DNA from: Garicola koreensis
GTDB lineage: Bacteria; Actinomycetota; Actinomycetes; Actinomycetales; Micrococcaceae
DNA length: 64,000 nt
NCBI RefSeq assembly: GCF_014195445.1
Contig: NZ_JACIBT010000003.1
Coordinates: 95,952 to 159,951 of the forward strand
Reading direction: 5' to 3'
The notes under the pieces were generated by a model that was not told the DNA's origin, did no database searches, and worked only from the letters and a program-made list of their open reading frames with translations. Shown piece after piece: positions 42,866 through 52,029 of this stretch (positions are counted from its first letter, which is position 1; each line of letters opens with the position of its first letter). The translations under genes were made by a program, and so were the position numbers.

Positions 42866-43960
42866 TCAGGAGACCGGCGGGAAGCCGGCGTCGTCGTCGG
42901 GCTGGGGTGTGCGGGGGTGGTCGGGCTGTTCGGTGGAGAGGTGGGGCTCGGCAGTGGTGCTGCGCCGCAGCGGGCTCTGGTCCTCGCGGATCCAGCGGGC
43001 CGCCTCGGCGGCATAGTAGGTGAGCACGCTGGTGGCCCCGGCACGTCGGATGGCGGTCAGGGACTCCAGCACCACGGCTCTGCGGTCGATCCAGCCGTTG
43101 GCCGCGGCCGCCTCGATCATCGCGTACTCTCCGGAGACCTGGTAGGCCGACACCGGCACGTCGGCGACCTCGGCGACGTCGGAGAGGATGTCCAAATAGG
43201 AGCCGGCCGGCTTGACCATGACCATATCGGCGCCCTCAGCCAGGTCCAGCTCAGTCTCCTTGATCGCCTCCGTGCGATTGGCCGCGTCCATCTGGTACTG
43301 GCGGCGGTCGCCGGTGAGCTGGGAGTCCACCGCTTCGCGGAAGGGACCGTAGTAGGCGGAGGCATACTTCGCCGAGTAGGCCAGGATGGCCACGTTCTGG
43401 TGCCCGGCGTCGTCGAGGGCGGCACGGATGACCTCGACCTGGCCGTCCATCATGCCGGAGGGGGCGACGACGTCGGCTCCCGCCGCGGCCTGCACCGCTG
43501 CCATGCGGGCGTAGAGCCCGAGGGTGCGGTCATTGTCCACCGCACCCTGATCATCGAGCACCCCGCAGTGTCCGTGGTCGGTGAACTCGTCCAGGCAGAG
43601 GTCGCTCATCACCGGCAGCGCATCGCCGACCCGTTCCTTCACCGCGGCGATGCTGCGGTTGAGGATGCCCTCCGGGTCCAGTCCGGCCGAGCCGTGGGCG
43701 TCGCGGACGGAGGGAATGCCGAAGAGCATGATGCCGCCCAGGCCCAGCAGTGCGGCGTCGTCTGCGGCCTGCAGCAGGCTCTTCTCGGTGTGCTGAAACA
43801 CTCCGGGCATCGAACTGATGGGCTCGGGCTGCGTGAGGCCCTCCCGGACGAACACCGGCAGAATCAGATCCGCCGGGTGCAGCCTGATCTCAGCCACCAA
43901 GCGGCGCACGGCCGGGGTGCGGCGCAGCCGCCGGGGTCGCTGTGCGGGAAAGGTGGCCAT
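42866..43960 (-). CDS. hemB: Porphobilinogen synthase (ALA dehydratase)
   Basis: This 364-residue enzyme condenses two 5-aminolevulinates to porphobilinogen. It shows the active-site lysines in [15 protein letters not shown] and [14 protein letters not shown]. The metal-site segment [14 protein letters not shown] has an Asp where zinc enzymes have Cys, which suggests the Mg-dependent or mixed type common in actinobacteria. The start is the ATG eight bases after GGAGG, preferred over an ATG 15 bp upstream. A Pro/Asp-rich C-terminal tail of about 30 residues ([18 protein letters not shown]) is extra. The gene overlaps nothing but lies 10 bp before hemL. Confidence 0.96.
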   Translation of the reverse strand: MATFPAQRPRRLRRTPAVRRLVAEIRLHPADLILPVFVREGLTQPEPISSMPGVFQHTEKSLLQAADDAALLGLGGIMLFGIPSVRDAHGSAGLDPEGILNRSIAAVKERVGDALPVMSDLCLDEFTDHGHCGVLDDQGAVDNDRTLGLYARMAAVQAAAGADVVAPSGMMDGQVEVIRAALDDAGHQNVAILAYSAKYASAYYGPFREAVDSQLTGDRRQYQMDAANRTEAIKETELDLAEGADMVMVKPAGSYLDILSDVAEVADVPVSAYQVSGEYAMIEAAAANGWIDRRAVVLESLTAIRRAGATSVLTYYAAEAARWIREDQSPLRRSTTAEPHLSTEQPDHPRTPQPDDDAGFPPVS

Positions 43961-44037
43961 AGTAGTTTCCTCCACGTGGGCTGCGGGCAGTCAGCTTCAG
44001 TCTAGTGATTCGGGCCAGCGACCGGGGCCCTGTTCAT

Positions 44038-44874
44038 TCACAGCACTGTCGTGTTCATGACACTGAGGAGACCTGCTGCGGTGGGTTCGGGCAGCACTGC
44101 GGCCACGGGCAGCTCCACCCGTGTCAGGGTCTCGGCGGTGGGGCCGCCGATCGCCAGCAGCACCGGCTGCGGTGCGGGGACTTGTCTGTCCGGAGCCTGA
44201 CGTCGGGCGTAGGCTTCGGCTGCCGTGGAGCTGGTCACCAGGACGACGTCGTCGTGGCCCAGCTCGGTGGGTTCCAGCAGGTCAGCGTCATCGGTGTGCT
44301 GATTATCGGTGTCCTGCAGCAGTGCGAGGCGCGGGGATTCCGGTGCGCTCCCATCGCGTGCTGGGTCATCTCGTGCCACGCTGCGGTAGGCCACCACGTG
44401 CCTCAGCTGCCAGCCGCGTACTCGCAGACCCTCGGCCAGATCAGGGCGGGCGTGAGCCGACTGGGGCAGCAGCATCTGCGCGCCCTCAGCGGGGCGGGTC
44501 TGGTCAGCCGGGAGGGTCAGTTCAGCAACGATCCCGGCGGCGGAGTGATCGTAGGGCATCCAGTGCGGTCGGAGCCCGGTGTGCTCGTGCAGCACACGGG
44601 CGGTGCCGGGGCCCACCACCGCCACCGATGTCTCAGCCGGCAGCAGCCCGTCCCAGCCGCAGGCTCGCAGTGCCCGCACCGTGTTGGGGCTGGTGAGCAG
44701 CAGCCAGTCGAACGCGCCGCGCTGCAGGTCGTCGAGCGCGCGGGTGAGGTCGCCGAGATCCTCGGGCAGCTGCTGCTGAGTCAGCGGCATGAAGCGGACG
44801 TCGTATCCGGCCCGGCGGGCGGCGGCTTCCATGTCGCCGGCCTGGCCGGGGTGCCGGGTCAGCACTAGGCGCAC
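44038..44874 (-). CDS. hemD: Uroporphyrinogen-III synthase
   Basis: This 278-residue protein has the two-lobed HemD pattern. It shows LVLTRHPGQAGDMEAAARRAG at the N-terminus (quoted only to show the start), LLLTSPNTVRAL (about 58-69), VAVVGPGTARVL (about 84-95) and a C-terminal VLLAIGGPTAETL. HemD cyclises and inverts ring D of hydroxymethylbilane. Sequence conservation in this family is low, so identification rests also on the position directly after hemC (24 bp). GTG start. An insertion around residues 165-195 (DDPARDGSAPESPRL and a His/Asp-rich run) is longer than in most relatives. Confidence 0.88.
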   Translation of the reverse strand: MRLVLTRHPGQAGDMEAAARRAGYDVRFMPLTQQQLPEDLGDLTRALDDLQRGAFDWLLLTSPNTVRALRACGWDGLLPAETSVAVVGPGTARVLHEHTGLRPHWMPYDHSAAGIVAELTLPADQTRPAEGAQMLLPQSAHARPDLAEGLRVRGWQLRHVVAYRSVARDDPARDGSAPESPRLALLQDTDNQHTDDADLLEPTELGHDDVVLVTSSTAAEAYARRQAPDRQVPAPQPVLLAIGGPTAETLTRVELPVAAVLPEPTAAGLLSVMNTTVL

Positions 44875-44898
44875 GGGGGCTTCTGCCTCATGGTGGGC

Positions 44899-45918
44899 TC
44901 AGCTGTCTACGACGTGCTTGAGCAGCCCAAAGTCCTCATCCAGCAGGGTCTGGGCGACCTGACGGCCCAGGTGCTCGGCGCGCTCCAGGCCGACATCACG
45001 GTCAGCGCCCATTTCCAGGTGGACTTCGGAGCCGGCCTGCTGGACCTCTGTGCCATCCGGCGCGCAGACCACGGTGTCCATTCGCAGCCGCAGTCCGCCG
45101 TCGGCCTCGCTCTCGCAGCGTGCCAGAGCGCCGATGGGCGCGGAGCACCCAGCATTCAGCCGGGCCAGCAGGGCGCGTTCGGCGGTGGTCTCCAGCCGGG
45201 ACTCCATGTGGTCCAGCTGGGCGAGTCCCACGCCCAGCGGCTGGGTCGGTGCGGCCTCGTCGTGGCGGACTTCCACTGCCAACGCTCCCTGGCCGGGGGC
45301 GGGAAGCATGACCTCGGGGCTGAGCAGCTCGCTGATGTGCTCGTGCAGCTCGAGGCGGGCCAGCCCAGCTCCTGCCAGCACCACGGCGTCGAGGTCACCG
45401 CGGGCGGCGTCGGGGGCCTGGCTGGAGGTTTCGGCGGCGTCTTCGCGTCCGCGGACCCGGGCGAGTCGGGTGCCGACGTTGCCGCGGATGTCGACGATCT
45501 GCAAGTCGGGGCGGGCGGCGAGCAGCTGGGCGGCCCGCCGCGGGGAGCCGGTGCCGACCTGTGCGCCCTCGGGCAGCTGATCCAGTCTCAGGTCATCAGC
45601 TGCGCAGAGCGCGTCGCGCTCCTCGGCGCGCTGCGGGACGGCGGCAATCTTCAGGTCCTCGACGTCCTTGGCCGGCAGGTCCTTCAGCGAATGCACCGCG
45701 ACGTCGCACTCATCATCCAGCAGCGCCTGGCGCAACGCGGCGGCGAAGACTCCGGTGCCGCCCATCTGGCTCAGCGGACCGGTGAGCACATCGCCTTCGG
45801 ATTTGACGGTGACCAGCTCATACTCCAGGCTGGTCAGCTCCGCCAGGGCCTCGGCTGTGGCTGTGCTCTGGGTGCGTGCCAAGCGACTGCCGCGCGTTCC
45901 TACCCGAAATGTGTCCAT
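44899..45918 (-). CDS. hemC: Porphobilinogen deaminase (hydroxymethylbilane synthase)
   Basis: This 339-residue enzyme joins four porphobilinogen units. Marks are VGTRGSRLARTQS at the N-terminus, DVAVHSLKDLPA (about 74-85), GTGSPRRAAQLLA (about 121-133), RGNVGTRLARV, and the dipyrromethane-cofactor Cys in LNAGCSAPIGAL (about 244). The C-terminal third domain is present. It lies between cpfC and hemD in the leftward operon, with a 59-bp gap upstream and 24 bp to hemD. Length is typical. Confidence 0.96.
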   Translation of the reverse strand: MDTFRVGTRGSRLARTQSTATAEALAELTSLEYELVTVKSEGDVLTGPLSQMGGTGVFAAALRQALLDDECDVAVHSLKDLPAKDVEDLKIAAVPQRAEERDALCAADDLRLDQLPEGAQVGTGSPRRAAQLLAARPDLQIVDIRGNVGTRLARVRGREDAAETSSQAPDAARGDLDAVVLAGAGLARLELHEHISELLSPEVMLPAPGQGALAVEVRHDEAAPTQPLGVGLAQLDHMESRLETTAERALLARLNAGCSAPIGALARCESEADGGLRLRMDTVVCAPDGTEVQQAGSEVHLEMGADRDVGLERAEHLGRQVAQTLLDEDFGLLKHVVDS

Positions 45919-45977
45919 GGCTCCAGGCTACCGGCCAGCCCCAACTTCGGCTCGGTCGCAGGCGGTGCCCCATACGC

Positions 45978-47213
45978 TCATGCGTGGACTCCCACCTCGG
46001 AGTCCACTGCGGCCACCGTCGGCTTCTGGGTCCCATCGCGCATGGTTTTCACGCAGCAGTCGGGGCGGCAGACGTCGTACCAGGGGCCGAACTCGCTCAT
46101 GCCCGCACGCTGCGGTCGCTCATCTAGCTGGGCGAGGCGTTCGGCGACCATGTCCACCAGTCCGGCCACGAACCTCTGGTGCGTGCCGGGGGTGGGGGTG
46201 CGCACGAACTCCAGGTTCAGCTCCTCGGCGGTCTCCTTCGCCTCAGTGTCCAGATCCCATACGACCTCCATATGGTCTGAGACGAACCCCAGCGGCACCA
46301 CTACGACTCCGGCGATGTCCTGCTGCTGGGCCAGCTCTTCCATGGCGTCGTTGATGTCGGGCTCCAGCCAGGGCACCGAGGGCGGGCCGGAGCGGGACTG
46401 GTAGACCAGCGACCAATCGATGCCCGCGGCCTCATCGACCACCTCCATGAGGATCTCGGCCACGGCCAGGTGCTGGGCCGAGTAGGCGTCGGCGCCGTTG
46501 GTCTCGCCGGGCTCGGCCCCGGTTCGGCGCGTCAGCTCCTCGGCCAGCGGTCGCGGCCCGGCCGCGGCGGCGTCGGAGTCGGGGATGGAGTGGGTGGCGA
46601 AGAAGACGTGGATCTTCGAGGTGTCATCCACCCGCTCCAGCATGGTGCGCAGACCGTCTCGCATCCCCTCAGCGAAGGACTGTACAAATCCGGGGTGGTC
46701 GAAGTACTGCCGGACCTTGTCGACCTCCAGCTTCCCCTCCAGGCGGGTCTCACGCAGTGCGACGCCGAGGTCCTCCCGGTACTGGCGGCAGGAGGAGTAG
46801 CCGGAATAGGCCGAGGTGGTCACCGTCAGGGCACGGCGGTGGCCGTCGTCGTAGATCTGCTGCAGCGTCTCTGGGACATAGGGATCCCAGTTGCGGTTGC
46901 CCCAGTAGACGGGCAGGTCGATGTTTCGGCGGCTCAGCTCCTCCTCCAGGGCCGCCTTCAGCGCACGGTTCTGGTCGTTGATGGGGCTGACGCCTCCATG
47001 GGCGCGGTAGTGGGCGGCGACCTCTTCCAGCCGCTCATCGGGGATGCCTCGGCCGCGGGTGACGTTGCGCAGGAACGGGATGACGTCGTCCTGGCCTTCG
47101 GGGCCGCCGAAGCTGGCCAGCAGCAGTGCGTCATAGGCCTTGGGCTCCATGACGCCGTTCTCGTCGTAGCCGGCACGCGGGTCGAAACTGGGTGCAGCGG
47201 GGTTCTCCGTCAT
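45978..47213 (-). CDS. cpfC: Coproporphyrin III ferrochelatase
   Basis: This 411-residue chelatase inserts Fe(II) into coproporphyrin III in the Gram-positive haem route. Its features are ALLLASFGGPEGQDDVIPF (about 29-47), a YRAHGGVSPIND segment, TSAYSGYSSCRQYRED, FATHSIP with the catalytic His (about 206) and WLEPDINDAMEEL. The C-terminal end holds CRPDCC, which with an upstream Cys can bind the [2Fe-2S] cluster seen in actinobacterial ferrochelatases. It begins 2 bp after chdC. The next enzyme, coproheme decarboxylase, is its immediate neighbour, which supports the coproporphyrin pathway over the protoporphyrin one. Confidence 0.95.
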   Translation of the reverse strand: MTENPAAPSFDPRAGYDENGVMEPKAYDALLLASFGGPEGQDDVIPFLRNVTRGRGIPDERLEEVAAHYRAHGGVSPINDQNRALKAALEEELSRRNIDLPVYWGNRNWDPYVPETLQQIYDDGHRRALTVTTSAYSGYSSCRQYREDLGVALRETRLEGKLEVDKVRQYFDHPGFVQSFAEGMRDGLRTMLERVDDTSKIHVFFATHSIPDSDAAAAGPRPLAEELTRRTGAEPGETNGADAYSAQHLAVAEILMEVVDEAAGIDWSLVYQSRSGPPSVPWLEPDINDAMEELAQQQDIAGVVVVPLGFVSDHMEVVWDLDTEAKETAEELNLEFVRTPTPGTHQRFVAGLVDMVAERLAQLDERPQRAGMSEFGPWYDVCRPDCCVKTMRDGTQKPTVAAVDSEVGVHA

Positions 47214-47215
47214 GG

Positions 47216-48025
47216 TCAGGCAAGCACCTCAAGGATGTCGGCGGTGCTGGAGAGCCGGCGACCGGTGTAGAACGGGGTCTCCTCGCGCACGTGGTAGCGG
47301 GTTTCGGAGTCGCGCAGCCGGCGCATCATGTCCACCAGGTCGGTGAGCTGCGGGGACTCCAGGGCCAGCATCCACTCCCAGTCGTTGAGCGCAAAGGCGG
47401 AGGTGGTGTTGGCCAGAACGGAGGGGAACTCCTGGCCCAGCTGTCCGTGCTCGCGCAGCATCTGGCCGCGCTTCTGCGGGTCCATCAGGTACCAGTCGTA
47501 GCTGCGGTTGAACGGGTAGACCACCAGCCAGTCCTCGGCCTCGACTCCCTGGGTGAATGCCGGCACGTGGGCCCGAGCGAATTCGGCGGTGCGGTGCACC
47601 CCCATGGCGGAGAAAGCGATCTCGGTGGTGTTCAGCAGCGTGGTGCGGTGCAGGGTGCGCAGTGCGGCCTGCAGGTTCTCGGCTTTGTGACCGGTCATCC
47701 AGACCATCAGGTCGGCATCGGCCCGCATTCCGGAGACGTCGTAGATTCCGCGCACTGCCACGGCGTCGTCGTCGGTGCCCATCTGCTGGCCGGTCAGCTC
47801 AGTCACCACGTCGTCGAACTCGGTGATGATGGCGTCCTGGTTGGTGAAGAAATCGGTGACAGCGCGGGCCACCCGGTCGCCGCCGGCCAGTTTGCTGCTC
47901 TCGCCGGGGCGCATCCGCTTGATCGAGGTGCCGGCTCGCTTGAAGACGGTGTAGAGGGTGAACCAGTCCTTGCCGGAGGCGTTGACCTCCTCGGGGCTGC
48001 GCTGGGGATTACGGCCGTAGCTCAT
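47216..48025 (-). CDS. chdC: Coproheme decarboxylase (HemQ)
   Basis: This 269-residue protein of the chlorite-dismutase fold decarboxylates coproheme III to haem b with peroxide. The catalytic Tyr is in FNRSYDWYLM (about 158-167), and the preceding AEDWLVVYPF and following ANTTSAFALNDWEWMLALE segments are diagnostic. An N-terminal SYGRNPQRSPEEVN extension is short. It is the first gene of the leftward haem operon chdC-cpfC-hemC-hemD-hemB-hemL, so the promoter should lie in the 290-bp gap before the TspO-like gene, which also holds repeat copy 1 (48111-48204). Confidence 0.95.
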   Translation of the reverse strand: MSYGRNPQRSPEEVNASGKDWFTLYTVFKRAGTSIKRMRPGESSKLAGGDRVARAVTDFFTNQDAIITEFDDVVTELTGQQMGTDDDAVAVRGIYDVSGMRADADLMVWMTGHKAENLQAALRTLHRTTLLNTTEIAFSAMGVHRTAEFARAHVPAFTQGVEAEDWLVVYPFNRSYDWYLMDPQKRGQMLREHGQLGQEFPSVLANTTSAFALNDWEWMLALESPQLTDLVDMMRRLRDSETRYHVREETPFYTGRRLSSTADILEVLA

Positions 48026-48110
48026 CGCACGATCTCCTATTCCGAATAGCTCGCAACTACTCTATCGCGCCGCCGAGTCGACTTCTACGTGATGTAGTAG
48101 AACAACGACG

Positions 48111-48204
48111 ACGGCCCTCCTCTGCGTCGATTGCTGGATTTGTGTCGCTCTGAGCACAGCTCGGGGGCTATTCCACCAAAAATCCATCACTCGATGGTGG
48201 GCTG
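48111..48204 (+). repeat. ~92-bp structured repeat, copy 1 (between chdC and the TspO-like gene)
   Basis: Direct repeat of 49119-49210 with about ten substitutions and one 3-base gap. The invariant centre is TGTCGCTCTGAGCACAG. The flanks TGGATTT... and ...AAATCCA can pair to enclose a smaller hairpin. The pair of repeats encloses the TspO-like gene. The copy lies in the shared upstream region of chdC and the TspO-like gene, where a regulator or RNA structure could act on both. Confidence 0.8.
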
Positions 48205-48312
48205 GGTGGCATTGCAGGGGTTCGGTCGAGACGGCACATCGTTTTACTAGCTTAGCTACTTATATCCTCGCCTACAGAATGAGTCGACCGGCTCGGAACG
48301 TGGAGGTGCTTG

Positions 48313-49110
48313 ATGAAACGCCAGCAGACGACGTCGTGGGCTATGCCGGTGGTGACCGTCATTGCCGTGGCTGCCTCGATAGTCGCCGCGTTCTTCGGAT
48401 CGGGTGCGTTGGGAGGCACTGCGGTCAGCGAAGCCGCCGGCGGCTGGCTGTCCACCAGTGCCACTCCGCTGGCACCAGGTGGGGGTGCATTCCGCATCTG
48501 GAGCGTGATCTACCTCGGTCTGGCCGGGTATGCGATCTGGCAGCTCTCCGCAGGCGCGCGAGCCTCATCGCGGCAGCGAGCGCTGCGCCCATGGGCCATG
48601 CTCTCGGCGGCCCTGAACGCGGCATGGATCTGGATGGTCCAATTGGACTTGCTGGCAGGAAGCGTCGTGGTGATCCTCGCCCTGTTGGCAGTGCTCATCC
48701 GCATGCTGCTTCTGCTGCGGGACTCCCAGCCGCGCAGCTGGGCCGAGCTGATTCTGAGCGACGGGACCTTCGGGCTGTACCTGGGCTGGGTCTGCGTGGC
48801 AACGGTGGCGAACATCGCCGGCTGGCTGGGCTCCCTCGGGGCGACGACGTTCACCGGGTGGATCCTCGCTGTCTATGGTGTCCTTGCGGTGGCCGCGGCG
48901 GTCGGTATCGCCACCGCCCGCTATACCCAGGGGCGGCTCGCTGTGGGCCTCGCCCTCTCCTGGGGGCTGCTGTGGATCGCTGCCGGGCGCTTCAGCGGTG
49001 AATTCGAGTCGGCAGCCACGGCCTGGGGCGCAGTTGCCGCCGGGATCGCTGTGCTGGTGGCCACTGTGCTGATTCGCATCCGGTCCAGGCGCCCGCTTGG
49101 GCCCGCCTGA
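48313..49110 (+). CDS. TspO/MBR-family tryptophan-rich membrane protein
   Basis: This 265-residue membrane protein has about eight hydrophobic helices and the TspO-like blocks AFRIWSVIYLGLAGYAIW (about 61-78) and LNAAWIWMVQLD (about 101-112). TspO/MBR proteins bind porphyrins and haem and respond to stress and light. The longer actinobacterial and cyanobacterial members are called tryptophan-rich sensory proteins. The ATG lies six bases after GGAGG. Its position inside a haem biosynthesis cluster, running against the neighbours, supports a tetrapyrrole-related role (export, sensing or photodegradation). The flanking direct repeats suggest the gene was inserted or moved as a unit. Confidence 0.8.
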   Translation: MKRQQTTSWAMPVVTVIAVAASIVAAFFGSGALGGTAVSEAAGGWLSTSATPLAPGGGAFRIWSVIYLGLAGYAIWQLSAGARASSRQRALRPWAMLSAALNAAWIWMVQLDLLAGSVVVILALLAVLIRMLLLLRDSQPRSWAELILSDGTFGLYLGWVCVATVANIAGWLGSLGATTFTGWILAVYGVLAVAAAVGIATARYTQGRLAVGLALSWGLLWIAAGRFSGEFESAATAWGAVAAGIAVLVATVLIRIRSRRPLGPA

Positions 49111-49118
49111 ATGCCCTG

Positions 49119-49210
49119 ACGGCCCTCCTGTGCATCAGTTGCTGGATTCTTGTCGCTCTGAGCACAGTTCGAGAGTTATTCCACCAAGAATCCATCGATG
49201 GCGGGCTGGC
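49119..49210 (+). repeat. ~92-bp structured repeat, copy 2 (between the TspO-like gene and cgoX)
   Basis: Direct copy of 48111-48204. Here the outer arms TGGATTCTTG and CAAGAATCCA are perfectly complementary (10 bp), and CTCT / AGAG can pair inside, so the copy can fold into a nested hairpin. It lies between two convergent genes, 8 bp past the TspO-like stop. Confidence 0.8.
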
Positions 49211-49274
49211 CGCTCGCTCCGGGCTCTCGCTCCGGGCCGCTCCGCTCTCCCGGACTCTGTGCTCGCTCGCGGGG

Positions 49275-50750
49275 TCAGGCATTGGCTAGGATCGCCCGGG
49301 CGGTTGCGCGGGCATCGGGGATCACCTGCGCCAGTCCGGTGCCGGCCAACCAGCCGCCCACTGCCCACAGCTGCGGCTGGTGATCGCTGCCAGAGACGCT
49401 CGCGCTGCGCTGGGACGCCAACGCGCGGCGGAACTGCTCGGCTCGGTGTCGGTGCTCCGCTGAGGCCCCCGGCAGCACCCGGGGCCAACGCACGACGGCG
49501 GCGTCGAGGATCTGCCCGGCCTCCACGTCCACCCCGGTCAGGGCCGGCAGATCGGCTGCGGCGGCCCTCACCAGCTGCGCGTCGCTGGAGTTCAGTCCCA
49601 GGGCGCCGGAGTCCGGGTCATCGGTGACTCGGCCGTAGGAGAGCCGCAGCAGGTGATGGCCCGGGCCCAGCTGCTGGTGCAGCGCCTCCCCCACCCATGC
49701 CCATTTGGCCGAGACATGAGTCATCGACTTCGCCCCGATGTGGGCCACACTGGGGGCCACCAGCATGCCGGTGCCGCGCGGGAACTGGTCCAATTCCGGG
49801 GCCCGCACCAGCATGGTCACCAGCGCGACGCCGGAGGGCACCCCCGTCGGAGGATCGGTCACTTGCAGATAGGGGCTCGCCAGCGCGGCCGCCCGCTCTA
49901 AGTCTGCGGCCAGCACAATATGCTCCGGCCGCTGCTCGGCGTGCAGCTGCCGCAGGTCCTGCACCTCGGTGTTCAGCCGGATGCTCGCCCCGGCCTGGCG
50001 CAGCTGGGCATCAAGTTCGGCGGTGAGCGTGTGCATCCCGCCGCGCAGCGACTGCACCGCTGATCCTGCCGGGGCGGCGGCCTTCAGGTCAGCGACTGCC
50101 CGGGCCAGGGATCCCGCACGCAGCATTGTCTGGTAGAGCCTCGGGTGCGCGGCGCTGATCGCCAGATCATCCGGAGCCGCCGAGTGCACCCCAGAGGTGA
50201 TGGGGCTGACCAGCTGCTCCACCACGGCCTCGCCCATTCGGTCACGGACCACCTCCCCCAAGGATGGTGGCCGTTCGGAGGCCCGTTCAGCAGTCCAGGT
50301 CATCGGCGCGCTGAGGTCCTCAGCGGCGCGGGCGGCGACCTCAGCACCCAGGACGGCGACGACGTCCTCGGCCTGCGGGTCCCCTGGTATGCCGAGCACC
50401 CCGGTGGCCGGCAGCGGGGCGGCCAGATGGGGAAGCTGCAGCCAGGCGCCGGCCGGGTTCGGCGAGACGATGCGCTCGGCCAGCCCCAGGTCGCCGATCA
50501 GATCGGCCACGGCGCTGCTGCGGGTGGCGAAGGCTTCGGCCCCGGCGTCGACGCTCAGCGCACTCAGCTGACTCACCCCGTCCAGCTGGTTCCCCGCGCC
50601 CAGCTGAAGCGGCGCGACGGCTCCGCCGGTGCGGTCGGAGGCCTCATACAGCTGGACCTCGGCGCCGGCGCGCGCCAACTCCCAGGCCACACTCAACCCC
50701 GCAGCCCCACCACCGACGACGGCGACCCTGCTCCTGGAAGAACTGGTCAT
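49275..50750 (-). CDS. cgoX: Coproporphyrinogen III oxidase, HemY/PPO family
   Basis: This 491-residue FAD enzyme oxidises coproporphyrinogen III to coproporphyrin III, using oxygen. The dinucleotide fold VAVVGGGAAGLSVAWEL (about 9-25) and the following LYEASDRTGGAVAPL segment bind FAD. A central QSLRGGMHTLTAEL block and the C-terminal QLWAVGGWLAGTGLAQVIPD (in parts) complete the PPO/HemY fold. The neighbouring cpfC, chdC and hemE fit the coproporphyrin route, so the cgoX name is preferred to hemY. The start is the ATG at 50750. It is followed by 55 bp to hemE in the same operon (hemE-cgoX). Confidence 0.92.
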   Translation of the reverse strand: MTSSSRSRVAVVGGGAAGLSVAWELARAGAEVQLYEASDRTGGAVAPLQLGAGNQLDGVSQLSALSVDAGAEAFATRSSAVADLIGDLGLAERIVSPNPAGAWLQLPHLAAPLPATGVLGIPGDPQAEDVVAVLGAEVAARAAEDLSAPMTWTAERASERPPSLGEVVRDRMGEAVVEQLVSPITSGVHSAAPDDLAISAAHPRLYQTMLRAGSLARAVADLKAAAPAGSAVQSLRGGMHTLTAELDAQLRQAGASIRLNTEVQDLRQLHAEQRPEHIVLAADLERAAALASPYLQVTDPPTGVPSGVALVTMLVRAPELDQFPRGTGMLVAPSVAHIGAKSMTHVSAKWAWVGEALHQQLGPGHHLLRLSYGRVTDDPDSGALGLNSSDAQLVRAAAADLPALTGVDVEAGQILDAAVVRWPRVLPGASAEHRHRAEQFRRALASQRSASVSGSDHQPQLWAVGGWLAGTGLAQVIPDARATARAILANA

Positions 50751-50805
50751 GGAAGAACTCCGCTCATAGGCCCACACAGCTCATAGGTCGACGCGGCGGT
50801 CGTCA

Positions 50806-51939
50806 TCACGCGGCGTCGTCGTAGGCGATCGAGTGGATCAGCTCCACCACGCGGGTGAGCACCTGCGGGTCAGTCTCCGGCGGCACCCCGTGGCCGAGGT
50901 TGAGCACATGCCCGGCAGCCCCGGAGCCGGCTGCCACCACCTCGCGCACGTGGGCTTCCAGCACCGGCCAGTCCGCGGTGAGCAGTGCGGGGTTGATGTT
51001 GCCCTGCAGCGGGGTCTCGGCGCCGAGCCGGCGGGTGGCCTCGGCCAGGTTGAGCCGGTAGTCGATGCCCACCACATCGGCGCCGGCGGACTTCATCAGG
51101 TCCAGGATCTCGCTGGTGCCGGTGCCGAAGTGCACCAGCGGGGCTCCGAGGCCGGCCACATGACCCAGTGCAGCCGCCGAGTGCTCAAGGACGTGGCGCT
51201 GGTAGTCCTCCCGGCCCAGGGATCCGGCCCAGGAGTCGAAGAGCTGCGCGGCGGAGGCCCCGGCCCGCAGCTGGGCGGCCATGAACCGGCCCGAAGCCTC
51301 AGCGGCCCAGGCAGCCAGCGCGTGCCAGGTCTCGGGGTCGGTGTGCATCATCGCCCGCGGGCCCATGTGGTCCCGGGACGGGCGGCCCTCCACCATATAG
51401 GCGGCCAGGGTGAATGGAGCGCCGGCAAACCCGATCAGCGGCACGGCGCTGCCCTCGGGGCCCAGGGTCGCCAACTCGGCCACAGTGCGCTGGACCGCCT
51501 CAACGATCGGGGCGAAGGCCTCGTCGTCGATCTGCGGCAGCGCGGCCACGTCAGCGGGGGTGCGCACCGGGGATCCGAGCACCGGCCCCACCCCGGGCTC
51601 GATCTCCACATCGATGCCGGCCAGCCGCAGCGGGATCACAATGTCGGAGAAGAAGATCGCGGCGTCCACGTCGTGCCGGCGCACCGGCTGCAGGGTGATC
51701 TCGCTGGCCATCTCCGGCTTCAGGCAGGAGTCGAGCATCGTGGTGCCCTCGCGCAGCTTCCGGTACTCCGGCAGGGAACGGCCGGCCTGGCGCTGGAACC
51801 ACACCGGCCGGCGCTGCGGGCGCGCGGGCTCGCCGGCGGCGCTGAGCCCTCCGCGGTACTGGTTGAGCAGGGGCGAGTCAGCGGTGAGTCCACTCACCAG
51901 CGGATGCTCGGCAGGCAGGGCGGCAGGCGTCGTCGTCAT
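50806..51939 (-). CDS. hemE: Uroporphyrinogen decarboxylase
   Basis: This 377-residue enzyme removes the four acetate carboxyls of uroporphyrinogen III. Signatures are RRPVWFQRQAGRSLPEYRKLR (about 43-63, in parts), the catalytic Asp in AAIFFSDIVIPL (about 95), GFAGAPFTLAAYMVEG and VHFGTGTSEIL. It starts the leftward hemE-cgoX operon and is divergent from hemA across 90 bp. The ATG has AGAAT about nine to ten bases upstream and no Shine-Dalgarno sequence, so the transcript may be leaderless. Confidence 0.95.
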   Translation of the reverse strand: MTTTPAALPAEHPLVSGLTADSPLLNQYRGGLSAAGEPARPQRRPVWFQRQAGRSLPEYRKLREGTTMLDSCLKPEMASEITLQPVRRHDVDAAIFFSDIVIPLRLAGIDVEIEPGVGPVLGSPVRTPADVAALPQIDDEAFAPIVEAVQRTVAELATLGPEGSAVPLIGFAGAPFTLAAYMVEGRPSRDHMGPRAMMHTDPETWHALAAWAAEASGRFMAAQLRAGASAAQLFDSWAGSLGREDYQRHVLEHSAAALGHVAGLGAPLVHFGTGTSEILDLMKSAGADVVGIDYRLNLAEATRRLGAETPLQGNINPALLTADWPVLEAHVREVVAAGSGAAGHVLNLGHGVPPETDPQVLTRVVELIHSIAYDDAA

Positions 51940-52029
51940 AGTCCCTATTCTGCCCTGAACCGCAGTGTGCGTCGCATTATTGACTCCAGGATTTCGACAA
52001 CACGTAGAAAAGGGTAGAATTGCGGCGCT
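51940..52029. promoter_or_regulatory. Divergent hemE/hemA promoter region, probably leaderless on the hemA side
   Basis: On the plus strand TAGAAT (52015-52020) lies nine bases before the hemA GTG, with TTCGAC at 51993-51998 as a possible -35 (16-bp spacer). Transcription would start at or next to the start codon, and no ribosome site is visible. On the minus strand CAGAAT precedes the hemE ATG at a similar distance. Coordinated control of the first committed enzyme and HemE is therefore possible from this 90-bp segment. Confidence 0.5.
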
